Shown here: positions 45,087-53,146 of the stretch, in pieces
How positions within the stretch are numbered: the first letter of the stretch is position 1
Layout: the number at the start of each line of letters is the position of its first letter
Assembly (NCBI GenBank): GCA_040772845.1
Contig: JAXGXG010000001.1
Location: forward strand, 7,378,001 to 7,442,000
Source of the DNA: PWXP01 sp040772845
Lineage (GTDB): Bacteria; Planctomycetota; Planctomycetia; Pirellulales; Thermoguttaceae
Length of the DNA: 64,000 nt
Reading direction: 5' to 3'
Made by a program: the position numbers and the translations under genes
Notes under the pieces: generated by a model
What the model was told of the DNA's origin: nothing
The model's input: only the letters and a program-made list of their open reading frames with translations
Databases searched by the model: none

Positions 45087-45908
45087 TTGCCTAGTTTCCC
45101 ATTTGGGCGGAATGAGGACGGAACGCCTGCCGAGCCGGAAGAACACGAGCTGCGCATGCTGGTGGCCGATCCGCAGGTAGCGGCCGAGCGACGCAAGCGG
45201 CTGGCGAGCGTCTCGTGGTTCATGCGATGCCTGTGCGAGAAGATCGCCCGCCGGGCCAACAAGGAAGACCAGTGTTCCGGCCGATTCTGGGAAGGCCGCT
45301 TCAAATGCCAGGCGTTGCTCGACGAAAGCGCCGTGCTGGCGTGCAGCGTTTACGTTGATCTGAACCCAGTTCGGGCAGGCGTTTGCGATACGCCGGAGCA
45401 GAGCCGGTTCACGTCGGCCTACGAGCGGATTCACGCCCGGCAGGCACGGCGTCGGCGCGGCAAGTCGGCCCCGGCACGGCGCGGCGGCAAGGGGCGAGCG
45501 AAGCGCGGAAAGCGATTCGATCCGCAAGGCGATGCTTGGCTGTGCCCCATCTCGGCCGACGCCAGTTCGCCGTCGGCGGACGGCAAGGGGAAGAAGGGAG
45601 CCAATACGCCGCCGCGTCGCGCGTCGTGGCAGGGGTTCCTTTCGATGAAGCTGGACGACTACCTGCGGTTGCTCGACTGGACCGGCCGGCAGGTGCGTGG
45701 CGACAAGCGGGGCGCGATTCCGAAGGACTTGGCGCCGATCCTGGAGCGGCTCTCGGTGGACGGCGAGATGTGGGTTGCGAGCGTGAAGAACTTCGGCCGC
45801 TGGTTCCATCGCGCGGCCGGTCGCGTGGAGAACCTCATGCAGGCAGCCTCCACCGTCGGCAAGCACTGGTTCCAAGGCATCGCCCACAGCCGCGCCGCCT
45901 TCGGCTAA
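45087..45908 (+). pseudogene. 5'-truncated Y1/REP-type transposase
   Basis: The frame encodes the C-terminal part of a planctomycete IS200-like (Y1) transposase: SVSWFMRCLCEKIARRANKE, GRFWEGRFKCQALLDE and YVDLNPVRAG are family blocks. The N-terminal HUH motif (H-x-H) is missing, and the open frame starts at a TTG only because upstream codons are lost. A basic linker and KNFGRWFHRAAGRVENLM follow. It lies between the module 3 immunity gene and a toxin fragment, so its insertion probably removed the Hint part of that toxin. The 134 bases after its stop are C-rich and show no gene. Confidence 0.8.
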
Positions 45909-46042
45909 CGCCGCCCGACGCCCCCCGCCACCGCTTCCCCCACCCTCCTCGCCCCCTCCGCGCGCCGCTTACGCTCATTTTGTGCATCCAACCACCTCTC
46001 ATCACCGAAACCCATCCAACCCGCCCCCATCTTGCCGCGTTC

Positions 46043-46267
46043 CGCCGTCGAGGATATAGTATCGGACGCGGGCGTCGAAGAATGGATGTCCGCTTGTTTC
46101 GCGAAGAGATATACTCTCTTGGCAAGACACCGGGCTTAGATAGAGGCTCCTATTATCATGCTGAGGTCACTCTTCTTCTGCAAAGAGGGTATCGTCGACG
46201 ATTTGACCGCATGATAGATATTCCCGGTTTCGGCAGCGTACCCCTTTTCAAATGGGTCCAACCATGA
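46043..46267 (+). pseudogene. Orphan toxin C-terminal fragment
   Basis: About 74 codons (RRRGYSIGRGRRRMDVRLFR, then SLGKTPGLDRGSYYHAEVTL and DIPGFGSVPLFKWVQP) end in a TGA that overlaps the ATG of the following small gene by four bases, exactly as in module 1. No Hint domain or start signal precedes it; a truncated transposase does. The toxin family is unknown. The 5' limit given is approximate. Confidence 0.6.
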
Positions 46268-46728
46268 CTCCGGATACGTTTGTACCGCATTGTCGCGCTG
46301 TAATGGGAGAGTTTTTGCGAGACTATGATTTCTCTTACTGTGCTGCATACCAGCGGCCACGAGGAGTCGTCGTTGAGTTTCGCAAAGGGGATGCTCGACT
46401 ATTTGCCACTTGCGAAGGTGGCAGCCTTCATGTCGAACTAATGATATCGAGTGTAGAGCAGCAACAATATCGTCGTATATCGCTGAACCAAGCTCTTTGG
46501 TACGACAATATCAGAGAACTCGTTCATGGTCGTCGCTCATGCGTTGACCAACTTGACATGTTCGTCCAACTTGCCGACGAAATCTGCGCACCTCTACTTT
46601 CAGGCATTGTTATTGACGCTGACGAACGCTACTGTTTTCGGATGTCCAAAGAGGATTGGCACAGCCACATTGAACGCCAAACTGAAGGACTTAATAGGGC
46701 AGGAAAAGGGGACAGTACTGGTTTATAA
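46264..46728 (+). CDS. Putative immunity protein for the orphan toxin fragment
   Basis: A 154-residue protein from the ATG at 46264, coupled (ATGA) to the toxin fragment. The first 130 residues look like a typical immunity protein of mixed alpha/beta type (FRKGDARLFATCEGGSLHVE, LADEICAPLLSGI). The C-terminal tail RAGKGDSTGL is read from repeat-like DNA containing AAGGGGACAGTACTGG. An in-frame ATG at 46252 would add four residues. No family was recognised. Retaining it while its toxin is broken fits orphan-immunity behaviour. Confidence 0.65.
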   Translation: MTPDTFVPHCRAVMGEFLRDYDFSYCAAYQRPRGVVVEFRKGDARLFATCEGGSLHVELMISSVEQQQYRRISLNQALWYDNIRELVHGRRSCVDQLDMFVQLADEICAPLLSGIVIDADERYCFRMSKEDWHSHIERQTEGLNRAGKGDSTGL

Positions 46729-46750
46729 TCAGGCAGCTTTTTTCCGCCCA

Positions 46751-46951
46751 GACCAGCCCTTCGACCATCGCGACGACCTCACCCCCGCCGTGTTTCAAAC
46801 CGGCTGTGATCGGGTGTGCTCGCAGGAGAATATGCCCTGGCGTGGAGTGGTCGGGAACCGGTTGGCGGGAACGCCGTCGGCACGGGCAGTTGACATCGCC
46901 TGCCCAAAGGCGACAATCAGAAGTGTACAATCGTGTCGTTCCATGAAGACC
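46751..46951 (+). pseudogene. RHS linker remnant in frame with module 4
   Basis: Encodes DQPFDHRDDLTPAVFQTGCD and RVCSQENMPWRG, then RAVDIACPKATIRS, in phase with module 4. It is homologous to the remnants before modules 1 and 3 and slightly longer on the left (FDHRDDLTPA). The upstream seam is the repeat-like end of the previous immunity gene. Confidence 0.7.
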
Positions 46952-48121
46952 ATGCGTCACACACCGGCAACCCGCAAACTCGACGTACCTCCCGTCAAGC
47001 CGTGCGGCGGCTGGTCCGGGCTTTGGGCCGCGGTGGCTGGCCTGCTGGTGCTCGTGGGTGGCGGGTTGATGTTCCACAATGCGGGCGAGCCGGCTGCGAC
47101 GTCCTTGTTCACGGCCGTTTCCGCCTCTCCTGCGTCCAATTCCGCACCGGCCGACGCAGGTGAGCAACATTTGCCTGCACAACGCATTGACACGATACAA
47201 CTGGGCCAACGGCTCGTGGGCCGCAACCCGATCCGGGATGAGGCGGAACTGGTCGAGCCCGATCCGGCCACGTGGCGCAAGATCAGCCTCTATATGACCA
47301 AAGAGAGCGGGCTGGGCCTCTGGATCGACCTGCTGCGGCCCCTTTCGTGGATTGACGAGCGCGGCGCAATGGTCGGCGGCAGCATCTATTTCGAGATGCC
47401 CGACATGGGGGCGGTGGGCGATGCCCAGGTCACCTATATCGGCCCATGTCCACCCATCGAGCCCGGTGATGGCGGCGCCGTCGTAACCGGCACCTTCAAG
47501 CACCAGGCCGACGCCAGCAACAAGGTCATTCACCTGCAGCTTGAAGATCAGAGCGAGTTGACCGGCGTCACGGACAACCATCCCTACTGGTCCGTCGATC
47601 GCCAGCAGTTTGTTCCTGCAGGCAACCTCCACCCCGGCGAACTCGTCGACACCACCTACGGCCCCAAGCGAGTCCGCTCCATCACCCCCATCGCCCACGA
47701 CGGCTTCCTCTACAACCTGGAAACCACCGAGCACGTCTACCGCGTCGGATCGCTGCGGACATTGGTGCATAATACGTGCCCAATTGCGAGAAAGTTCGAT
47801 GGACCAATTCATCATATTGCCTCCAACAAGGACGCCATCTTCGCATCCCGGTTCAGGGCGCTCTTTGACAAGGCTGGGGTGAGCATTAACAGCCCTTGGA
47901 ATCGCATGCGGTTGCAGGGGCACGTCGGTCCACACGGCAAGTTCTACCATCAGCTAGTCTACAACCGCCTTCGTAAAGCGGTCGCGGGACAAACGGGTAC
48001 GCGATATCGTGCTGCCTTGATTGGTGAATTGAAGGCAATCCGGCATGATATTCGGTATGGCGGCTGGGATGCCTTGCTAAAGGCAGCCGCTTCAAGGGTA
48101 GATGTGCTCGGGAACTTCTGA
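46952..48121 (+). CDS. Module 4: TM-anchored Hint (type B) protein with AHH/HNH-type nuclease toxin
   Basis: A 389-residue product starting MRHTPATRKLDVPP (an ATG nine bases upstream is possible), with TM helix LWAAVAGLLVLVGGGLMF. The type B Hint domain has EQHLPAQRIDTIQLGQRLVG, GVTDNHPYWSVDRQQF and ends TLVHN at residue 274. There is no cysteine between the TM helix and this domain. The 115-residue toxin contains PIHHIASNKD, INSPWNRMRLQGH and GPHGKFYHQLVYNRL, the H-H...N...H...H pattern of the AHH/HNH-endonuclease VII superfamily, so a DNase is likely. The Imm11-like gene starts four bases after its stop. Confidence 0.83.
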   Translation: MRHTPATRKLDVPPVKPCGGWSGLWAAVAGLLVLVGGGLMFHNAGEPAATSLFTAVSASPASNSAPADAGEQHLPAQRIDTIQLGQRLVGRNPIRDEAELVEPDPATWRKISLYMTKESGLGLWIDLLRPLSWIDERGAMVGGSIYFEMPDMGAVGDAQVTYIGPCPPIEPGDGGAVVTGTFKHQADASNKVIHLQLEDQSELTGVTDNHPYWSVDRQQFVPAGNLHPGELVDTTYGPKRVRSITPIAHDGFLYNLETTEHVYRVGSLRTLVHNTCPIARKFDGPIHHIASNKDAIFASRFRALFDKAGVSINSPWNRMRLQGHVGPHGKFYHQLVYNRLRKAVAGQTGTRYRAALIGELKAIRHDIRYGGWDALLKAAASRVDVLGNF

Positions 48122-48124
48122 AAC

Positions 48125-48685
48125 ATGTCGAAATACTATCAACTCGCGATCGGTGCCGACGAGAAGGCGTGGCATTTGGCGATACGAGATGTCTTTGCCG
48201 ACGGCACTCCGGTTGACATCTGGGCATACCGCGGCTGCAGACGCCTGCGCAACCCCAAACCAGTTCCTTTTGCCATTCAGGTAGACGGCGACCGGATCGA
48301 CTACTACCCTTCAGCGTTTTGTACTACCGTAGTTTCCCGCCGTCTGGCCGACCTCTGGGAACGCCTTGCGGGCGATGACATACAGCGCATACCGGCTCTG
48401 GTGGAAGGCGACTCCGGAGAATGGGAGGTGATCAACATCGTTCGGTGTATCGACTGCATTGATCACACGCGATCCAAGATCACATACTATCCAGACAATC
48501 ACCCGGAGGCACCGGGAAAGCCTCGCGGCGTCCTCAGGCTGATACTCGATGCTGATCGAATTGGCCGCCACCACATCTTTCAGCCGACAGATTGGGAAGT
48601 CGTCACTGTCGTGTCGGAGCTGATGAAACGAGCGATGGAAGAAATGGGAGCGACGGGTGTAGATTATTGGCCAGTAACGGAATGA
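48125..48685 (+). CDS. Imm11/DUF1629-like immunity protein for module 4
   Basis: A 186-residue cytosolic protein. It has the family landmarks of DUF1629/Imm11: TVVSRRLADLWERLAGDDIQ, then RIPALVEGD, VINIVRCIDCIDHTRSKITY, LILDADRIGRHHIFQ and the terminal TGVDYWPV. It directly follows the AHH-type toxin, which it presumably binds and blocks. The module 5 leader begins 16 bases after its stop. Confidence 0.8.
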   Translation: MSKYYQLAIGADEKAWHLAIRDVFADGTPVDIWAYRGCRRLRNPKPVPFAIQVDGDRIDYYPSAFCTTVVSRRLADLWERLAGDDIQRIPALVEGDSGEWEVINIVRCIDCIDHTRSKITYYPDNHPEAPGKPRGVLRLILDADRIGRHHIFQPTDWEVVTVVSELMKRAMEEMGATGVDYWPVTE

Positions 48686-48701
48686 GCCACCGCTAAGGCA
48701 G

Positions 48702-48763
48702 TTGACATCGCCTGCCCAAAGGGGACAATCAGAAGCGTACCGTCCCGCGAACCCGTCAGCCCC
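48702..48763 (+). promoter_or_regulatory. Conserved module leader with TTGACA (module 5 copy)
   Basis: GCAGTTGACATCGCCTGCCC and AAAGGCGACAATCAGAAG-like DNA stands before every module: TTGACA at 39506, 43078, 46889 and 48702 (module 2 has lost it). TTGACA matches a -35 box, but no good -10 box is spaced correctly. In modules 1-4 the same DNA is also in frame with the RHS linker and encodes CPKATIRS, so coding ancestry alone may explain the conservation. TCGCC/GGCGA could form a small hairpin. Confidence 0.35.
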
Positions 48764-49948
48764 ATGCATCAGACACCGGTAACCCGAAAAAGCACGCCGT
48801 CTCCCGCCAAACCGCACCGCCCCCGGTGCGGGCTCTGGGCCGCGGTAGCCGGGCTGCTGGTGCTGTTGGGCGGCGGGGTGATGTTCCGCCAGGCGAGCGA
48901 ATCGCCTGCACCGGGGCCGTTCACGGCCGTTTCCGCCTCTCCTGCGTTCCATTCCGCACCGGCCGATGGCGTGGCGAAGTACGCCACGAAGCAGATTCGC
49001 GACTTCCGCGGGTTTGAGTGGGTGCTGGCGCGAAATCCGGAGGTTGCGGACGAGGAGCGGTCGGAGTTCGACGAGATCGACTATCGCGAGTGGCGCTGGG
49101 TCGAGCTCGAACTGACCAAGCCGGATGGCGACCTGCTCAAGGTCGGTCTCGGCCGGCCTATCGCGTGGCTCGTCGTTAACGATATCACACCCGGCGCAAC
49201 CACGTGGCTCGATCTTCCCGAGATGGGCGCCGTCGGCTACGCCACCGTCGTTTCCGTTGCGCCTTGTCCCGATCCCGGTCCCAAGCCTCATCCCGACTGC
49301 CGGCTGGTGACCGGCGTCTTCCGGCATTCCTCGGCCGATTGCGTGAACGTCCACGTCGCCGGTCTCGCCTCGCCCATCGGCACCACCCGCAACCACCGCT
49401 TCTGGTCTGAAGACCGCCAGGCGTTTGTCGAAGCCGGCGACCTTCACCCCGGCGAAACCCTCCTCACCGCCGACGGCACGCCTACCTCCGTTCTCTCCAT
49501 CACCGCCCGCCCCGGCCTCCAGCCCGTGTACAACCTCGAAGTGGACGTCGAGCATGTGTATTATGTGTCGGCAGACGGGTTGCTGGTGCATAATACGTGT
49601 ACAGTTTCATGGACGAAAGGACGTCGCACCTTCTGGAAACAACTCGCATCACGCGAAATCAGCAACCCAACCAGAAGGTTTTCAGCACGGAACATTAGAC
49701 GGATGCTTGAAGGGAAAGCTCCACTCATGCGGGTTGTAATGCAGCATCGAAAAACAAGACGCGTGATCACTCGCAGTATTCCGCTTGAGCTACACCATCG
49801 TTCCTTGGCACAACGGAGTGGTTCAGCAATGGCACACGAAGCGTGGAACCTGCAGCCTGCCTCACGTTGGGCGCACGAAGCGATGGACGAGTTTCGCCAT
49901 GCTGGCTGGGACCTCGTGAAAATCCTCAACGGCCCGAATTCCTTTTAG
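48764..49948 (+). CDS. Module 5: TM-anchored Hint (type A) protein with HNH nuclease toxin
   Basis: A 394-residue product starting MHQTPVTRKSTPSP, with TM helix LWAAVAGLLVLLGGGVMF. The type A Hint domain keeps TRNHRFW and ends LLVHN at residue 277; Cys1 is absent. The 117-residue toxin ends with PLELHHRSLAQRSG, AWNLQPASRWAHEAMDEFRH and GWDL: the E-x-HH, N and H positions of an HNH/endonuclease VII fold. Its Hint DNA from about 49121 to 49420 is almost identical to module 3, a sign of recent recombination. The immunity gene starts eight bases after the stop. Confidence 0.84.
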   Translation: MHQTPVTRKSTPSPAKPHRPRCGLWAAVAGLLVLLGGGVMFRQASESPAPGPFTAVSASPAFHSAPADGVAKYATKQIRDFRGFEWVLARNPEVADEERSEFDEIDYREWRWVELELTKPDGDLLKVGLGRPIAWLVVNDITPGATTWLDLPEMGAVGYATVVSVAPCPDPGPKPHPDCRLVTGVFRHSSADCVNVHVAGLASPIGTTRNHRFWSEDRQAFVEAGDLHPGETLLTADGTPTSVLSITARPGLQPVYNLEVDVEHVYYVSADGLLVHNTCTVSWTKGRRTFWKQLASREISNPTRRFSARNIRRMLEGKAPLMRVVMQHRKTRRVITRSIPLELHHRSLAQRSGSAMAHEAWNLQPASRWAHEAMDEFRHAGWDLVKILNGPNSF

Positions 49949-49956
49949 GTCTGACT

Positions 49957-50379
49957 ATGTCGTACGATTTGGAGAAAATGAGATTTGGCGGCCAAGCCAC
50001 TTCTATTGCTGAAGACGAGTTGGCTGCATCGTTCTGCGAAGATGAAGGCGACCGACTTCTTGAAATGCTGTTCGATGAATACCAACAGCAGGGGGCTCCC
50101 GTAAACAGGAAGGCATGGTTGCGCCGGCGTCTGGAGGAGTTGTTTGCGTGCGTCGACCAGCGTCCTCGCTGGATAGAGTCTGTGTCAGTTCCTACATGGC
50201 CATTCTGCAACGGACGCCCTATGGTGTTCATCAACCAGCTTGAAGTTCCGCGAACACCGGTGTCGGAAAGCCGCCTTGTTCCTTCGGCAGTGCTTTACGT
50301 GTTTGGTGCTCGCGTTGAGACAGAGTATGGGTGGGAGTTGGAGTATCACGTAGTCGAGCAGCTTCCTGACCTTCCGTAA
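49957..50379 (+). CDS. Putative immunity protein for module 5
   Basis: A 140-residue acidic protein from the ATG at 49957; a longer reading frame begins inside the toxin gene, but eight bases after the toxin stop is the position used by sister cassettes. Residues 20-60 are helical (EDEGDRLLEMLFDEYQQQG) and the C-terminal half is beta-rich (RPMVFINQLEVPRTP). No family was recognised. It is followed by short tandem repeats. Confidence 0.68.
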   Translation: MSYDLEKMRFGGQATSIAEDELAASFCEDEGDRLLEMLFDEYQQQGAPVNRKAWLRRRLEELFACVDQRPRWIESVSVPTWPFCNGRPMVFINQLEVPRTPVSESRLVPSAVLYVFGARVETEYGWELEYHVVEQLPDLP

Positions 50380-50407
50380 ACGAGACTATCAGTCATCCGA
50401 TATTTGG

Positions 50408-51232
50408 TTGGGGCAGTTAAACGGGACAGGGCAGTTAAACGGGACAGGTCCAATTTCCGAGGTCGTGGAACTTGATGACGTAGTATGGCATCACGCGAAG
50501 TTCGATCGTACTACTCGGACATTTACAATGGAACTTGTGGATAAGGCGTCGCATCGTCCAGGTCACGTTGGTGCGTTTGACGATTATCTTAAGTGGATAG
50601 CTGAAACGATCAATACAGGGAGGCTCTCTGACATCACCGATCCGGACGATATCGAAGCCATCGTTCGCACTCTCAACAAAAGCAAATTTAGAAAGGCTGT
50701 CACAAGACACACTGCGCAGGAAGGTTTGGAGATTGTGTTCAACAAGTTCGCGAGCCGCGCCGCGTCCGAAATGGTCGAGGAGCAAGCCGAACTGGTTGTG
50801 AAGAAGAGCGGAAGGACAGTGGTTAACTGGGCTATGCAAAGACTGAGAAAGAACGGCCCGTGGATCGTCAGGACTGGTTCAAAGGCTCTAGTTGCCTTGG
50901 GAGTAGCGGATGTCGTGTTGAACGATCTTGTAAGCACTGCCCAGGGCGGTGAGATATCGTGGCGAGACGTTGCCAGACCCACGATAGCGATTGGGACAGT
51001 AACGGTTCGCCAGGAGTTCACCTCATGGACAACTTGGGACAGCACCTTTCCATTTGTTCCAACAGGAACCGCCTGTGGCTGGAAGGATGCGGAGGTAGTT
51101 TCCTACACCGTACCATCGCCTGAGGAGTATTTCGTGACGACACGAGATGAAGCTCGCAAGCTCATGGGGAAGGTGATTCTCGTCGGAGAGGTCTACAATC
51201 CTCGTCATACTCCGGCAGCGACATGTCGAAAT
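50408..51232 (+). pseudogene. HNH-type toxin fragment cut by a mobile unit (cassette 6)
   Basis: The frame opens from a TTG inside the tandem repeat, so its first residues (GQLNGTGQLNGTGPISE) are repeat-encoded and not original. Then DDVVWHHAKFDRTTRTFTME and LVDKASHRPGHVGAFDDYL match the WHH/GHH class of HNH-endonuclease VII toxins. A long helical part follows (QEGLEIVFNKFASRAASEMV, ALVALGVADVVLNDLVS). The frame runs into the IS110-type unit at 51233, so the natural C-terminus is missing. Upstream Hint and TM parts are also absent. The probable immunity gene is now 2.7 kb away at 53908. Confidence 0.68.
50412..50447 (+). repeat. 18-bp tandem repeat, two copies, REP-like
   Basis: GGGCAGTTAAACGGGACA occurs at 50412-50429 and 50430-50447, followed by GGTCCAATTTCCG. 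TTAAACGGGACAGGTCCAAT is the same end sequence as the REPIN-like element at 42814. It forms the seam between the module 5 immunity gene and the toxin fragment. Confidence 0.85.
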
Positions 51233-51260
51233 GAGAGTAAAAGATACCATGAAAGAGCCA

Positions 51261-51326
51261 GGGTCTCCAAGAAAAGTACGCTTGGGAACGTTTATAAACC
51301 CAACGTTCACTCATTCCAGGAGACCC
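51261..51326 (+). promoter_or_regulatory. Structured leader of the IS110 transposase; ribosome site in a stem
   Basis: GGGTCTCC (51261-51268) and GGAGACCC (51319-51326) are perfectly complementary over eight bases and enclose a smaller TTGGG/CCCAA stem and the palindrome GTTTATAAAC. The right arm contains the GGAG ribosome site of the transposase (ATG 51331). In this form translation would be blocked, or the structure may belong to the element's guide (bridge) RNA. An identical copy lies at 54352-54417. Confidence 0.6.
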
Positions 51327-51330
51327 CAGC

Positions 51331-52440
51331 ATGTTGTACCTTGGTATCGACCAGCACAAGCGGCAATTGACGGTGAATTTGCGAAACGAAGACGGTTCCG
51401 TGATCCTCAAGCGGCAGGTGAGCACCCAGTGGGAGAAGGTTCGCACCTTCTTTGCCGATCTTGCCGAGAAGACGAAGTCTGACGACGGCTTCATGGCCAT
51501 CCTCGAAGTGTGCGGCATGAATCCCTGGCTCCTGGCCATGCTCAAGGAGTATGGTTGCCGCGAGATCGTTGTCATCCAGCCGGCCAAGCGATCCGTGCAG
51601 AAGACCGACGGGCGCGACGCTGCTGAACTTTCGCACCTGCTGTGGGTGCATCGGCACAATTTTCTGGGGGGCGAGTGTCCGCTGGGCGTGCGTCGCGTTC
51701 TGCCACCCAGCCCGCAAGAGGCCGACGACCGGCAGTTGACCGCGCTGCGAGCCCGCCTGACGCGGCAGCGCACGGCCGTGCTCAACGGCATCCACAAGCT
51801 GCTCCGAAAGCACAACCTGGAGCAATTCCAGCCGACGAAGGAGTTTCAGACGAAGAAGGTCCGAGCCTGGCTGGCGGAACTCGAACTGCCGGCGTTGGAC
51901 CGGCTGGAACTGAACATGCTCGTGCCGCAATGGGACCTACTCGACTCGCAGTTGGACGCCGTGGAAGCGAAGATCGCCGAGCGAGCCGCGGCCGACGAGC
52001 AGGTGCAACTGCTGGAGTCAATTCCCGGCGTGGGACATTACAGCGCGTTGGCGATCCATTCCCGGATCGGCGACATCGATCGTTTCAAGCACGCCGATAG
52101 CCTGGCGAACTTCTTCGGCCTGACTCCCGGCTGCAACAACTCGGGCGAAAACACCAAGCGGCTGGGCTCGATTACCAAACGCGGTAGCAAGCTGGTGCGT
52201 TATCTGCTGAATCAGGCGGTGATCAAGGTGCTACGTTTCGACAGCGATATGCGGACGTGGTTCAAACGGATCAAGCGGCGGCGGGGCGCGAAGATTGCGC
52301 GGGTGGCGGTGATGCGGCGGCTGACGACGATCCTTTGGCATATGCTCAAGAAGAAGCAGAAGTACCGTTACAAAGCGATAGTCAAACGACACGAGGCGTT
52401 CGACGCCTACGCAGGCACGGCCACGGTTCAAGGGAATTGA
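51331..52440 (+). CDS. IS110-family transposase, copy 1
   Basis: A 369-residue DEDD recombinase. The N-terminal RuvC-like domain begins MLYLGIDQHKRQLTVNL, with the first catalytic Asp in GIDQHK, and continues with EVCGMNPWLL and KTDGRDAAELSHLL. A coiled-coil linker follows. The C-terminal domain has the family signature LLESIPGVGHYSALAIHSRI and NSGENTKRLGSITKRGSKLV, with the catalytic serine expected in this region. IS110 enzymes use a structured RNA from the element's non-coding end to choose targets. The protein is identical to copy 2. Confidence 0.95.
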   Translation: MLYLGIDQHKRQLTVNLRNEDGSVILKRQVSTQWEKVRTFFADLAEKTKSDDGFMAILEVCGMNPWLLAMLKEYGCREIVVIQPAKRSVQKTDGRDAAELSHLLWVHRHNFLGGECPLGVRRVLPPSPQEADDRQLTALRARLTRQRTAVLNGIHKLLRKHNLEQFQPTKEFQTKKVRAWLAELELPALDRLELNMLVPQWDLLDSQLDAVEAKIAERAAADEQVQLLESIPGVGHYSALAIHSRIGDIDRFKHADSLANFFGLTPGCNNSGENTKRLGSITKRGSKLVRYLLNQAVIKVLRFDSDMRTWFKRIKRRRGAKIARVAVMRRLTTILWHMLKKKQKYRYKAIVKRHEAFDAYAGTATVQGN

Positions 52441-53146
52441 CTGAAGCAGTATTTTTCGGGGGGCGTCCCCCGAACCCCCAAAGGATTTATCGCATGAAGC
52501 TCAAAGAGGAATACGCCCGTGGCGCAAAGAACAAGGGTGAACCTTGTCGGCCCACCCTCATTCCTCTTCGAGCCCTGACGGCGGCGCTCGGGTCGGTTCC
52601 CACCGTTGCCCTATCCTCCGCGTCAGGCAAGTGAAGTGTAGCACCCACAATTCAACCGACGGAGACACCTTTCGACTTTTGTGACAGTGTTGATTCGCCG
52701 CCTTCCGGTGAGCGAATCCCTGCGGCTCCATGCCAGCTCGACCCGACCCTTGGACCTCGGCCGCCTTGGCCAGGCGTGTAAACGATTATGGAGCGGCCTG
52801 GAGCCCGCAGGACGATCGAATCGACAAAGCGGTGTCGGGCAGATGTTGCCCGAGCGCGGACGTATAACACGGTCCGCGGGCGTCCACGAAGGGACGGGTA
52901 GAGGCACGGTCGCACATTGACAAGAACGACCGAATAGACCTCGCGAAAACAGATCGGAACACGGTGACGAGTCGACGTGAGTCTTATAGCGCAGAACAGC
53001 GAAGCTAGAAGCCCAACGACGTGAGCTGCAAAAAGTTCGTCCTGACGGACTGCGAAGATCGTACGCAACTACGGCATAAAAAGAAGCATCCCCAAGTGAC
53101 ACAATCCGCAGAGACCGCCCTTGACAACGAAGGCTCTTTCAGGGAA
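52441..53146. other. Non-coding part of the IS110/RAYT unit, copy 1 (same in copy 2 at 55532-56237)
   Basis: About 700 bases without a convincing gene. Right after the transposase stop is a strong hairpin (CGGGGG/CCCCCG, 52458-52473) that may terminate transcription or belong to the guide RNA. Other stems are GATTCGC/GCGAATC (about 52692-52718) and CGGGCA/TGCCCG (about 52836-52853). A 46-codon frame from 52494 (MKLKEEYARGAKNKG) lacks clear support. The right end of the IS110 element must lie here but cannot be placed because this family lacks clear terminal repeats. Confidence 0.6.

Noticed and set aside
48702..48731. TTGACA in module leaders as a firm promoter
   Set aside because: No acceptable -10 box at 16-18 bases, and the same DNA is in frame with the RHS linker in other modules. 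Kept only as a low-confidence feature.
52623..53102. A 159-codon minus-strand frame in the IS110/RAYT unit (also in copy 2)
   Set aside because: No ribosome site and no family resemblance; the region is rich in stems, and identity between copies is explained by duplication.
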